A DNA stretch of 64,000 nucleotides from Rhizobium leguminosarum (lineage in GTDB: Bacteria > Pseudomonadota > Alphaproteobacteria > Rhizobiales > Rhizobiaceae), in NCBI RefSeq assembly GCF_001679785.1, contig NZ_CP016286.1, positions 4,226,501 through 4,290,500 on the forward strand, written 5' to 3'. Shown piece by piece: positions 28,989 through 36,948 of the stretch. Made by a program: the position numbers and the translations under genes. Numbering within the stretch: the first letter of the stretch is position 1; every line of letters starts with the position of its first letter. The notes below the pieces were generated by a model that worked only from the letters and a program-made list of their open reading frames with translations, was not told the DNA's origin and searched no databases.

Positions 28989-29100
28989 CAGCGCCGCACG
29001 TCTTTTCAGACGCGCAAAGGACGCTGCACGCTCTGAATCTACGCGTCGGCCCGAATCGATTCCGATTTTCGGGCCGACGCGCTAGTCGTGATCATGCTGA
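28989..29100. repeat. RIME-like palindromic repeat, copy 1
   Basis: The block begins with CAGCGCCGCACGTC and a CAGACGCGCAAAGGACGCTG core. A second stem with 14-bp perfect arms follows (CGCGTCGGCCCGAA at 29042-29055 paired with 29068-29081). The core is nearly the same as at 41970. Confidence 0.7.
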
Positions 29101-29237
29101 GCCGCCGCCGGGCATTCCAATATCTGCAAGTCCGGGAATCTCGGCAGGGGCGTTGAGGCTGCTGCCACACACAATAGATCGTCACGAAGGCTGGCCCACG
29201 GCCGTGCGAAGGAAGGATCGGGGGTTTTAAAGAGAAA

Positions 29238-29327
29238 TGGCGGACAGGGTGGGATTCGAACCCACGGTACGCTTTCACGTACACACGCGTTCCAGGCGTG
29301 CGCCTTAAACCACTCGGCCACCTGTCC
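29238..29327 (-). tRNA. tRNA-Ser (anticodon GGA)
   Basis: The reverse complement folds into a 90-nt class II tRNA. The acceptor stem GGACAGG pairs with CCTGTCC and the 3' CCA is encoded. The anticodon stem is CACGC/GCGTG around the loop CTGGAAC (anticodon GGA, reading UCC/UCU). A long variable arm (GTACGTGAAAGCGTAC) and the T-loop GTTCGAATC are present. Confidence 0.97.
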
Positions 29328-29556
29328 TTTTTTGGCGTTCGCGCCCAGGGTAGGAGCAAATCGTCGGAACGGCGCGATATATACCGATGAATTTTTGCCG
29401 ATCAACCGAAATCTAACAGTTTTTTGACTTCTTCCGATAAAACTCGCCTCGACCACTCCATTGTGCTTCACCTCATCGATGACTATGTAATTCTCTAAGG
29501 TGGAGAATGGCGCGGCCGGCCGGAATTGTCCGGCATATCGAGCGTCGGAGGAATTG

Positions 29557-29874
29557 ATGCGTTTCCTGTTGCGTCTGGCGAGTCTTGTCGCGCTTGCGGC
29601 GGCCGTTATTGCCGGGACCATCGATTCGATCCAATCGGTTGCGGCGTCCTCCGTGGTGATGACGCCCATCTCCGATGCCTGGCAGGATGTCAGCCCGACA
29701 ACGCTGACGTCGCTGCAATCCTCCCTTTCCTATTATATCCACCCGCGTTTCTACACGCTCATCTTCCAGTGGCTGATGCTCCAGCCGGCCTTTGCCGTTT
29801 TCCTGGTGATCGCGCTGCTTCTGTGGATGATCGGCTACAAGAAGCCGCCGGTGGCCGGGCGCTTCACTGCATAA
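29557..29874 (+). CDS. Small two-membrane-segment protein of unknown function
   Basis: A 105-residue protein. An N-terminal hydrophobic segment (FLLRLASLVALAAAVIAG) and a C-terminal one (PAFAVFLVIALLLWMIGY, about residues 77-95) flank a soluble region of about 55 residues containing SDAWQDVSPTTL, probably periplasmic. GGAGG lies five to nine bases before the ATG, so the start is well supported. I do not recognise a named family; similar short proteins occur in rhizobia. Monocistronic, downstream of tRNA-Ser on the opposite strand. Confidence 0.75.
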   Translation: MRFLLRLASLVALAAAVIAGTIDSIQSVAASSVVMTPISDAWQDVSPTTLTSLQSSLSYYIHPRFYTLIFQWLMLQPAFAVFLVIALLLWMIGYKKPPVAGRFTA

Positions 29875-30192
29875 CAGAGCTGGTTTTGCCGGCACGATCG
29901 GGCGAGAAATCCGGGTGGGCATCGCCCGCTCTCCTACGTTTGTATTTGTCGCCGGATTGGCTAGAAAATCCGCATTCCGATGCAAGGAATGTCCAAAAAT
30001 CAGCCCTGAAGAGCTGATTTTCGGCAATCACTGCAAATCTTTACCAGCTGAAAAATTTCTGGTGAATTTTTCCGTGAGCCATGCAAGGATGCGCGCAGCC
30101 AGGCCTCCGGGGGGAGGTCGGTGGTTCCGCAGACATGCCCGAAAAGGGCTTGCGGGAGGACCCCTAACGAATAGCAACAACAGGGCTGCACA
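29875..30192 (+). promoter_or_regulatory. Structured leader upstream of the nucleoside-binding protein
   Basis: A 318-bp gene-free region with a chain of inverted repeats: CATTCC/GGAATG (29973-29991), AAAATCAGC/GCTGATTTT (29996-30021), GAAAAATT/AATTTTTC (30050-30072), GGCCTCC/GGAGGTC with a GGGG loop (30102-30119), and a two-part hairpin CCGCA...GCCC-GAAAA-GGGC...TGCGG (30127-30155). The last two abut and end about 38 nt before the ATG. This could be an RNA regulator or a stack of operators. No known riboswitch class is recognised. Confidence 0.45.
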
Positions 30193-31185
30193 ATGAAAAA
30201 ATCCCTTCTCACTCTCTTTGCCGTGGCTGCCATGTCGACGACGGCGCTTGCCGCCGATGTCAAGCCGGCGCTGGTTTACGGCACCGGCGGGAAGTTCGAT
30301 AAGTCCTTCAACGAGGCGGCGTATAACGGCGCCGAGAAGTTCAAGACTGAGACCGGCATTGCCTATCGCGACTTCGAGCCGACGGGCGACACCCAGGGCG
30401 AACAGGCCATCCGCAACTTCGCAAGCCGCGGGTTCAATCCGGTGGTTGCCGTTTCCTTCGCCTGGACCTCGGCCATCGAGAAGGTTGCAGCCGAATTCCC
30501 GGACACCAAGTTCATCATCGTTGACTCCGTCGTCGATAAGCCGAACGTCCGCTCGGTTGTCTACAAGGAAGAAGAAGGTTCCTACCTCGTCGGCGTTCTC
30601 GCCGGCATGGCCTCCAAGACCGGCAAGGTCGGCTTCGTCGGCGGCATGGACATCCCGCTGATCCGCAAGTTCGAATGCGGCTACGAACAGGGCGCACGCT
30701 CCGTCAAGGCCGACATCGAAGTGTTCCAGAACATGACGGGCACCACCGGCGCTGCCTGGAACGACCCGGTCCGCGGCGGCGAGCTGGCCAAGAACCAGAT
30801 CGACCAGGGCGCTGACGTCGTTTATGCGGCAGCCGGCGCCACCGGTCTCGGCGTTCTGCAGACCGCCGCCGACAACAAGAAGCTGTCGATCGGCGTCGAC
30901 TCCAACCAGAACCATCTGCATCCGGGCTCGGTCCTGACCTCGATGGTCAAGCGCGTCGATCTCGCCGTCTACAATGCCTACAACGACACCAAGAACGACA
31001 AGTTCACCGGCGGTGTCCAGGCGCTCGGCGTCAAGGAAGATGGTGTTGGCGCCGCGATCGACGACAACAACAAGTCGCTGATCACGCCGGAAATGCAGGC
31101 CGCCGTCGACAAGGCCAAGGCCGATATCATCGCGGGTACCATCAAGGTTCACGATTATACCTCGGACAACGCTTGCCCGAAGTGA
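30193..31185 (+). CDS. Nucleoside ABC transporter substrate-binding protein (BMP family)
   Basis: Periplasmic Bmp/Med-type binding protein of 330 residues with signal peptide MKKSLLTLFAVAAMSTTALA. Family features include GGKFDKSFNEAAYNGAEKF near the N-terminus, VGFVGGMDIPLIRKFECGY and DVVYAAAGATGLGVLQ. Family members bind purine and pyrimidine nucleosides. The downstream deo and cdd genes support this role. It is followed by a strong terminator-like hairpin, so it is probably made in excess over the membrane parts. Confidence 0.93.
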   Translation: MKKSLLTLFAVAAMSTTALAADVKPALVYGTGGKFDKSFNEAAYNGAEKFKTETGIAYRDFEPTGDTQGEQAIRNFASRGFNPVVAVSFAWTSAIEKVAAEFPDTKFIIVDSVVDKPNVRSVVYKEEEGSYLVGVLAGMASKTGKVGFVGGMDIPLIRKFECGYEQGARSVKADIEVFQNMTGTTGAAWNDPVRGGELAKNQIDQGADVVYAAAGATGLGVLQTAADNKKLSIGVDSNQNHLHPGSVLTSMVKRVDLAVYNAYNDTKNDKFTGGVQALGVKEDGVGAAIDDNNKSLITPEMQAAVDKAKADIIAGTIKVHDYTSDNACPK

Positions 31186-31214
31186 TCCGCGCCCGAAAGT
31201 GATGATTGAGATCG

Positions 31215-31255
31215 GGCGTATGGCGGAGGGGATTTTCGCCATACGCCCTTTTCTT
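31215..31255 (+). terminator. Strong hairpin terminator after the nucleoside-binding protein
   Basis: Perfect 12-bp arms GGGCGTATGGCG and CGCCATACGCCC with an 11-nt loop (GAGGGGATTTT), followed by TTTTCTTATTT. It lies 30 bp after the stop codon and before the ATPase gene. Likely partial termination inside the operon. Confidence 0.85.
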
Positions 31256-31269
31256 ATTTGGAGCCTGTA

Positions 31270-32781
31270 GTGACAGATAAGCCCGCTATCGAGCTTGTCG
31301 GCATCGACAAGAAATTCGGTGCCGTCCATGCCAACAAGGACATCAACCTCATCGTTGCCAAGGGGACGATCCACGGCATCATCGGCGAAAACGGCGCCGG
31401 CAAATCGACCTTGATGTCGATCATCTATGGTTTCTACCATGCCGACAGCGGCGAGATCCGCGTCAACGGCAACCCAGTCACCATCCGCGACAGCCAGGCG
31501 GCGATCGCCACCGGCATCGGCATGGTGCACCAGCACTTCATGCTGGTCGATAATTTCACGGTTCTCGAGAACATCATGCTTGGCGCGGAAGGCGGCATGC
31601 TGCTGGCCAGGGGCGTCGCCTCGGCCCGCGCCGAGCTCAAGCGGCTGGAAACGGAATATGGCCTGGAGGTCGATCCCGACGCGCTGATCGAAGAGCTGCC
31701 GGTCGGCCTGCAGCAGCGTGTCGAGATCCTGAAAGCCATGTATCGCGGCGCCGAGATCCTGATCCTCGACGAGCCTACCGGCGTGCTGACGCCGGCGGAA
31801 GCCGATCATCTCTTCCGCATCCTCAAGGTGCTGCGCGATCAGGGCAAGACGATCATCCTCATCACTCACAAGCTGCGCGAGATCATAGCGATCACCGATA
31901 CGGTCTCGGTCATGCGCCGAGGCGAGATGGTCGCGACCCGCAAGACGTCGGAGACGACGGTGGAGGAACTCGCCGAGCTGATGGTCGGCCGCCGCGTGCT
32001 GCTGCGCGTGCAGAAGGGCGAGGCCAACCCCGGATCTGCCGTGCTCTCCGTCCGCAACCTCACGGTCAAGGACAATCGCGGCGTCACCATGGTCGACAAC
32101 GTCTCCTTCGACGTGCGCGCCGGTGAGATCGTCGGCATCGCCGGTGTCGCCGGCAATGGCCAGTCCGAATTGCTGGAGGCGATTGCTGGCATCCGCAAGC
32201 CGACCTCCGGTGAAATTCTTCTCGACGGCCAGACGATCGACAAGGCCGATCCCGCCCGCCTGCGTGATCTCGGCCTCGCTCATATTCCCGAGGACCGACA
32301 CCATATGGGCCTGGTGCTGAAATTCGAGGAATATGAAAATTCCGTGCTCGGTTATCATCGCCGCCCGGCCTACAGCAAAGGCCCATTGCTCGATCTCGAA
32401 GCGATCCGCAAGGATGCGATGGAGAAGATCGAGAAATACGACATCCGCCCACCGAACCCGCGGCTGAAGACGGCGAATTTCTCCGGCGGCAACCAGCAGA
32501 AGATCGTCGTCGCCCGCGAGATCGAACGCGATCCGAAGATGCTGATCATCGGCCAGCCGACGCGTGGCGTCGATATCGGCGCCATCGAATTCATCCACCG
32601 CCGGATCATCGAAATGCGCGACGCGGGCAAGGCGATCCTGCTTGTCTCCGTCGAACTCGATGAAATCCGCTCCCTTTCAGACCGTATCCTTGTCATGTTT
32701 GCCGGCCATGTCGTCGGCGAGAAGACGCCCGATGCCGGTGAACAGACCCTCGGCCTGATGATGGCCGGCATTGCCGCGTGA
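31270..32781 (+). CDS. Nucleoside ABC transporter dual ATPase
   Basis: A 503-residue ATPase with two ABC domains, of the sugar/nucleoside (NupA/YufO) type. Domain 1 has Walker A GENGAGKSTLM and Walker B ILILDEPTGVLTP; domain 2 has GVAGNGQSELLEA, the degenerate Walker A usual in this family, and FSGGNQQKIVVARE. I choose the GTG at 31270, which has TTGGAG upstream. The frame opens at a TTG at 31258. Confidence 0.93.
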   Translation: MTDKPAIELVGIDKKFGAVHANKDINLIVAKGTIHGIIGENGAGKSTLMSIIYGFYHADSGEIRVNGNPVTIRDSQAAIATGIGMVHQHFMLVDNFTVLENIMLGAEGGMLLARGVASARAELKRLETEYGLEVDPDALIEELPVGLQQRVEILKAMYRGAEILILDEPTGVLTPAEADHLFRILKVLRDQGKTIILITHKLREIIAITDTVSVMRRGEMVATRKTSETTVEELAELMVGRRVLLRVQKGEANPGSAVLSVRNLTVKDNRGVTMVDNVSFDVRAGEIVGIAGVAGNGQSELLEAIAGIRKPTSGEILLDGQTIDKADPARLRDLGLAHIPEDRHHMGLVLKFEEYENSVLGYHRRPAYSKGPLLDLEAIRKDAMEKIEKYDIRPPNPRLKTANFSGGNQQKIVVAREIERDPKMLIIGQPTRGVDIGAIEFIHRRIIEMRDAGKAILLVSVELDEIRSLSDRILVMFAGHVVGEKTPDAGEQTLGLMMAGIAA

Positions 32782-32788
32782 GGCCTTT

Positions 32789-33892
32789 ATGAGCACTGCT
32801 TCCGTTCCGCTGCCAAACTGGATCAACTACGGCCTCATCCCGCTTTTGAACCTCACCGTCGCCTTCCTGATCTCGGGCTTCGTCGTCTGGCTGATCGGCG
32901 AGAGCCCGCTCGATGCGCTGTCGCTGCTGATCCAGGGCGCGCTCGGCAATGGCGAAGGCATCGGCTTTACGCTCTATTACGCGACGAGCTTCATCTTCAC
33001 CGGCCTTTCCGTCGCGGTGGCGATCCATGCGGGACTTTTCAACATCGGTTCCGAAGGCCAGGCCTATCTCGGCGGCCTCGGCTGCGCGCTGGTGGCGCTG
33101 GCGCTCGACCGCTACGTGCCATGGTATGTAACGATGCCGATCGCGGTGATCGGCGCCGGCCTGTTCGGCGCAGCCTGGGCCTTCATCCCGGCTTTCCTGC
33201 AGGCAAAACGCGGCAGCCATATCGTTATCACGACGATCATGTTCAATTATATCGGCGCAGCGCTGATGGTGTACTTGCTGGTGCATGTGCTGATCGTGCC
33301 GGGCAAGATGGCGCCGGAAACCCGCACCTTCCTGGAAGGCGGCCAATTGCCGAAGCTCGGCTGGGTCATGCAGCTGTTCGGCGCCAAGCTGGGTGCTGCC
33401 CCGTTCAACGTCTCCTTCATCATTGCGCTCGTCGTCAGCTACCTCGTCTGGCTGCTCGTCTGGCGCACCAAGCTCGGTTTCGAGATGCGCACGCTGGGCG
33501 TCAGCCCGACGGCGGCGGCCTATGCCGGCATCCCCTATGCCCGCACCGTGATCATCGCCATGCTGCTCTCCGGCGCGCTCGCCGGCATGATGGCGCTGAA
33601 CCCCGTCATGGGCTCGTCTGCCCGTCTGCAGGTGGAATTCGTCGGCGGCGCCGGCTTCGTCGGCATCGCCGTCTCGCTGATGGGCCGCAACCATCCGCTC
33701 GGCATCATCATGGCAGCGATCCTCTTCGGTATCCTCTACCAGGGCGGCGACTGGATCTCCTTCGAAATGCCGAATATCACCCGCGAGATGATCCTCGTCA
33801 TCCAGGGTCTGGTGATCCTCTTTGCCGGCGCGCTGGAATATATGTTCCGGCCGGCGATGGTGCGCCTCTATCAGCAGTTCAAGCGCGGTTAA
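32789..33892 (+). CDS. Nucleoside ABC transporter permease (first)
   Basis: Inner-membrane permease of 367 residues in the BPD_transp_2/NupP family. About nine hydrophobic segments are visible, and the GLFNIGSEGQAYLGGL motif is typical of the first permease of these systems. The ATG at 32789 has GAGG upstream, eight bases after the ATPase stop. Followed after ten bases by the second permease. Confidence 0.92.
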   Translation: MSTASVPLPNWINYGLIPLLNLTVAFLISGFVVWLIGESPLDALSLLIQGALGNGEGIGFTLYYATSFIFTGLSVAVAIHAGLFNIGSEGQAYLGGLGCALVALALDRYVPWYVTMPIAVIGAGLFGAAWAFIPAFLQAKRGSHIVITTIMFNYIGAALMVYLLVHVLIVPGKMAPETRTFLEGGQLPKLGWVMQLFGAKLGAAPFNVSFIIALVVSYLVWLLVWRTKLGFEMRTLGVSPTAAAYAGIPYARTVIIAMLLSGALAGMMALNPVMGSSARLQVEFVGGAGFVGIAVSLMGRNHPLGIIMAAILFGILYQGGDWISFEMPNITREMILVIQGLVILFAGALEYMFRPAMVRLYQQFKRG

Positions 33893-33902
33893 GGAGCGGG
33901 CG

Positions 33903-34874
33903 ATGGATTATTATGACATCTTCATCAGCGTTCTGAGCTCGACCATCCGCCTGTCGATCCCGCTGATCTTCACTGCCCTTGCCGGTCTGTTTTCGGAACG
34001 CGCCGGCATCTTCGATATCGGTCTCGAGGGTAAGATGCTGGGCTCGGCCTTTGCCGCCGCCTGCGTTGCCTATCTCACCGATTCGGCCTGGCTCGGGCTC
34101 GGTGCCGGCATCCTCTGTTCGGTGGCGCTGAGCCTGGTGCACGGCTTTGCCTCGATCACCAACCGAGGCAACCAGATTGTGTCAGGTGTGGCGATCAACT
34201 TCTTCATCGCCGGCATCACCATCGTGCTCGGCCAGGCCTGGTTCGGCCAGGGCGGGCGCACGCCGCAATTGGTGCCGGCTTCGCGCTTTGCGCCGATCAT
34301 CCTGCCGGGCGCCGACGCCGCCCGCGACATTCCGATCGTCGGCCCGCTTTATGCCAATGTCATATCCGGCAACAATATCCTCACCTACCTCGCCTTCCTC
34401 GCCGTGCCGTTTTCCTGGTGGGTGCTTTACCGCACACGCTTTGGCCTCAGGCTGCGGGCCGTCGGCGAGAACCCGGGCGCGGTCGATACGGCAGGTATCT
34501 CGGTTGCCTGGCTGCGCTACCGCGCCGTCATGTGTGCCGGCATTCTCTGCGGCTTTGCCGGCACCTATCTGGCGATTGCCCAGTCCGCCGCCTTCATCAA
34601 GGACATGTCGGCCGGCAAGGGCTACATCGCGCTCGCCGCTCTCGTCTTTGCCAAGTGGAAGCCGGTGCCCGTCATGTTTGCCTGCCTGCTCTTCGGCTTC
34701 CTCGATGCGCTGGCAAATTTCATGCAGGGAAAGCAGGTGCCGCTGATCGGCGAAGTGCCGGTTCAGGTCTTCCAGGCGCTGCCCTATGTCCTCACCTGCG
34801 TCCTGCTTGCCGGCTTCATCGGCGTCGCGACCCCGCCGAAAGCTGGTGGCGTGCCCTATACGAAGGAGCGTTGA
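33903..34874 (+). CDS. Nucleoside ABC transporter permease (second)
   Basis: Inner-membrane permease of 323 residues, related to the preceding gene. The conserved ERAGIFDIGLEGKMLGSAF motif marks the NupQ-type permease. AAGGAGCGGGCG precedes the ATG. One base separates its stop from the cdd start, so transport and catabolism are coupled at the operon level. Confidence 0.92.
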   Translation: MDYYDIFISVLSSTIRLSIPLIFTALAGLFSERAGIFDIGLEGKMLGSAFAAACVAYLTDSAWLGLGAGILCSVALSLVHGFASITNRGNQIVSGVAINFFIAGITIVLGQAWFGQGGRTPQLVPASRFAPIILPGADAARDIPIVGPLYANVISGNNILTYLAFLAVPFSWWVLYRTRFGLRLRAVGENPGAVDTAGISVAWLRYRAVMCAGILCGFAGTYLAIAQSAAFIKDMSAGKGYIALAALVFAKWKPVPVMFACLLFGFLDALANFMQGKQVPLIGEVPVQVFQALPYVLTCVLLAGFIGVATPPKAGGVPYTKER

Positions 34875-34875
34875 T

Positions 34876-35265
34876 ATGTCTCACGATCTGTTCGAAGCCG
34901 CCCGCGGCGCCATGGCCTTTGCCCATGCGCCCTATTCGAAATTCCCGGTTGGCGCCGCGATCCGCGCCGAGGACGGCAAGGTCTATACCGGCGCCAACAT
35001 CGAAAACCTCTCCTTCCCGCAAGGATGGTGTGCCGAGCCGACGGCGATCGGCGCCATGATCATGGGCGGCGCGAAGAAAATCGTCGAAATGGCCGTTATT
35101 GCCGAGAAACTGCCGCTCTGCCCGCCCTGCGGCGGCTGCCGCCAGAAGATCTCCGAATTCGCCTCCAAGGAGACGAGGATCTATCTCTGCGATGAGGCGG
35201 GCGTGAAGAAGACCATGACGATGGAAGAGCTTCTTCCCTTCAGTTTCGAGACCGAACTCGGATGA
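34876..35265 (+). CDS. cdd: Cytidine deaminase
   Basis: Zinc enzyme of 129 residues converting cytidine and deoxycytidine to uridine and deoxyuridine. Zinc ligands Cys52, Cys85 and Cys88 and catalytic Glu54 are visible (QGWCAEPTA, CPPCGGCRQ). The substrate loop FPVGAAIRAEDG and GANIENLSFPQG fit the homotetrameric form. AAGGAGCGTTGAT precedes the ATG at 34876. The stop overlaps the next gene by four bases. Confidence 0.96.
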   Translation: MSHDLFEAARGAMAFAHAPYSKFPVGAAIRAEDGKVYTGANIENLSFPQGWCAEPTAIGAMIMGGAKKIVEMAVIAEKLPLCPPCGGCRQKISEFASKETRIYLCDEAGVKKTMTMEELLPFSFETELG

Positions 35266-36062
35266 AGGCGACGGTCGACCTGCTCGGCGCATTGCTCGGC
35301 GCCATCAAGCCGCGCCACGGTATCGTGCTCGGCTCCGGCCTCGGTTCCCTCGTTAGCCAGCTGGAGGGCGCCGTCCGTATTCCCTATCGCGACCTGCCGG
35401 GCTTTCCCATCAGCGCCGTCTCCGGCCATGCAGGCGAAGTCGTTGCCGGCCGTCTCGGCGGCGTGCCTGTCGTCATGCTCTCCGGCCGCGTGCATTATTA
35501 CGAGAATGGCGATGCCAACGCCATGCGCCTGCCGATCGAGGTGCTGAAGGCGCTCGGCGTCGAAGCGCTGATCCTGACCAATTCGGCCGGATCGCTACGT
35601 GACGACCTGCCGCCCGGTTCGGTGATGCAGGTCACCGATCACATCAATTATTCCGGCATGAATCCGCTGATCGGTGAGGAAAGCGATCATCGTTTCGTCG
35701 GCATGACCAATGCCTATGATGCGGGGCTTGCCGCGGCGATGCAGGGGGCAGCGGCGAAGCTTGAAATCGAGCTGGCGCAGGGTGTCTATATGTGGTTCTC
35801 CGGTCCAAGCTTCGAAACGCCGGCCGAAATCCGCATGGCGCGCATCCTCGGTGCCGATGCCGTCGGCATGTCGACGGTGCCCGAGGTCATCATCGCAAGA
35901 ATGCTGGGCCTGAGGGTTGCAGCCGCCTCCGTTATCACCAACTATGGGGCAGGCATGACCGGCAATGAGCTCAGCCATGAAGAAACCAAGGACATGGCGC
36001 CCATCGGCGGCGCCCGTCTCGCCGCTATTTTGAAAGACATGATTGCGGCTGGAACAGGATGA
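35262..36062 (+). CDS. punA: Purine nucleoside phosphorylase (trimeric PNP/XapA type)
   Basis: Phosphorolyses purine nucleosides to base and ribose 1-phosphate. The 266-residue protein has the phosphate loop GIVLGSGLGSL, the GHAGEVVAGRL segment, YYENG, and the ligand segment YMWFSGPSFETPAEIRM, all typical of the trimeric class rather than hexameric DeoD. It overlaps cdd by four bases. The last codons and the stop lie in the left arm of a palindromic repeat. Confidence 0.93.
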   Translation: MKATVDLLGALLGAIKPRHGIVLGSGLGSLVSQLEGAVRIPYRDLPGFPISAVSGHAGEVVAGRLGGVPVVMLSGRVHYYENGDANAMRLPIEVLKALGVEALILTNSAGSLRDDLPPGSVMQVTDHINYSGMNPLIGEESDHRFVGMTNAYDAGLAAAMQGAAAKLEIELAQGVYMWFSGPSFETPAEIRMARILGADAVGMSTVPEVIIARMLGLRVAAASVITNYGAGMTGNELSHEETKDMAPIGGARLAAILKDMIAAGTG

Positions 36063-36100
36063 TTTTAGGCCGGGTCGGCCTAAAATCTGAATCCTGTTCC
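36051..36100. repeat. 50-bp palindromic repeat overlapping the punA stop codon
   Basis: GGAACAGGAT plus GATTTTAGGCC pair with GGCCTAAAATC plus ATCCTGTTCC, giving 21 paired bases with a GGGTC loop and one 3-nt bulge. The left arm is the last four codons and stop of punA. It may act as a 3' stabiliser or terminator. Confidence 0.75.
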
Positions 36101-36113
36101 ACATTATATAGTG

Positions 36114-36157
36114 AGAGCATGGTGCCGAAAACCGCTTACGCTTTCGGCTTATGCTCT
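36114..36157. repeat. RIME-like repeat upstream of deoC
   Basis: AGAGCAT and ATGCTCT arms enclose an internal GCCGAAA/TTTCGGC pair. This resembles the short interspersed elements common in Rhizobium genomes. It ends 13 bp before the deoC start. Confidence 0.65.
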
Positions 36158-36170
36158 AGAGGAAGCGAAG

Positions 36171-36947
36171 ATGAATAGCCATTCCAACCGGGAGACAGCG
36201 GCTGTCGCCCTTTCTCTTCTCGATCTCACCAATTTGAGGGATGATTGCACCGAGGCGCAGATCGACGCGCTCTGCGCCCGTGCGCAGACGCCCTACGGCA
36301 CCAGCGCTGCGATCTGCATCTGGCCGCGGTTCGTCGCTCAGGCCCGCACTATCCTTGGCACTGGGCACGCCGTGCGTATCGCAACCGTCGTCAACCTCCC
36401 TTCCGGCGATATGGAAGTAGCCGATGTCGCCGCTGAAGCCCGTGAGGCGATTGCCGATGGCGCCGATGAGATCGATCTGGTCATCCCCTACCGCAAGCTG
36501 CTCGCCGGCAATGAGAAGGCGGTGACCGACATGGTCAAGGCCGTGCGCGCAGAATGCGCCGGCCCCGTTCTTCTGAAGGTCATCATCGAGACTGGCGAGC
36601 TGAAGGATGCCGCATTGATCCGCCATGCCTCCGAACTCGCCATCGAAGCCGGTGCCGATTTCATCAAGACCTCGACCGGCAAGGTCGCCGTCAACGCGAC
36701 GCTCGAAGCCGCCGACATCATGATCCGCGCCATTCGTGAAAGTGGACGCAAGGTCGGCTTCAAGCCATCAGGCGGCATCGGCTCGGTGGCCGATGCCGCG
36801 CTCTATCTGAGCCTTGCCGAAACCATCATGACACCGGATTGGGCGATGCCGTCGACGTTCCGCTTCGGCGCTTCCGACCTGCTCGACGATATCCTGGCGG
36901 TTCTGAGTGGAACACAGTCGGCCCCGGCTGCGGCGTCGGGCTACTGA
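36171..36947 (+). CDS. deoC: Deoxyribose-phosphate aldolase
   Basis: Class I aldolase of 258 residues cleaving 2-deoxyribose 5-phosphate to glyceraldehyde 3-phosphate and acetaldehyde. The Schiff-base lysine is in GADFIKTSTGKV, and VLLKVIIETGEL carries the other active-site lysine. AGAGGAAGCGAAG precedes the ATG at 36171. One base separates it from deoA. Confidence 0.96.
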   Translation: MNSHSNRETAAVALSLLDLTNLRDDCTEAQIDALCARAQTPYGTSAAICIWPRFVAQARTILGTGHAVRIATVVNLPSGDMEVADVAAEAREAIADGADEIDLVIPYRKLLAGNEKAVTDMVKAVRAECAGPVLLKVIIETGELKDAALIRHASELAIEAGADFIKTSTGKVAVNATLEAADIMIRAIRESGRKVGFKPSGGIGSVADAALYLSLAETIMTPDWAMPSTFRFGASDLLDDILAVLSGTQSAPAAASGY

Positions 36948-36948
36948 A

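Noticed and set aside
28989..29100. CRISPR-like repeats
   Set aside because: The repeated blocks are dispersed single palindromes, not direct repeats separated by regular spacers.
29238..29327. tRNA-Ser as attachment site of a genomic island
   Set aside because: No second copy of the tRNA 3' end and no integrase were seen in the window.
30028..32598. 856-codon minus-strand open frame
   Set aside because: Antisense to the nucleoside-binding protein and ATPase genes; low-complexity acidic/hydrophobic translation without motifs.
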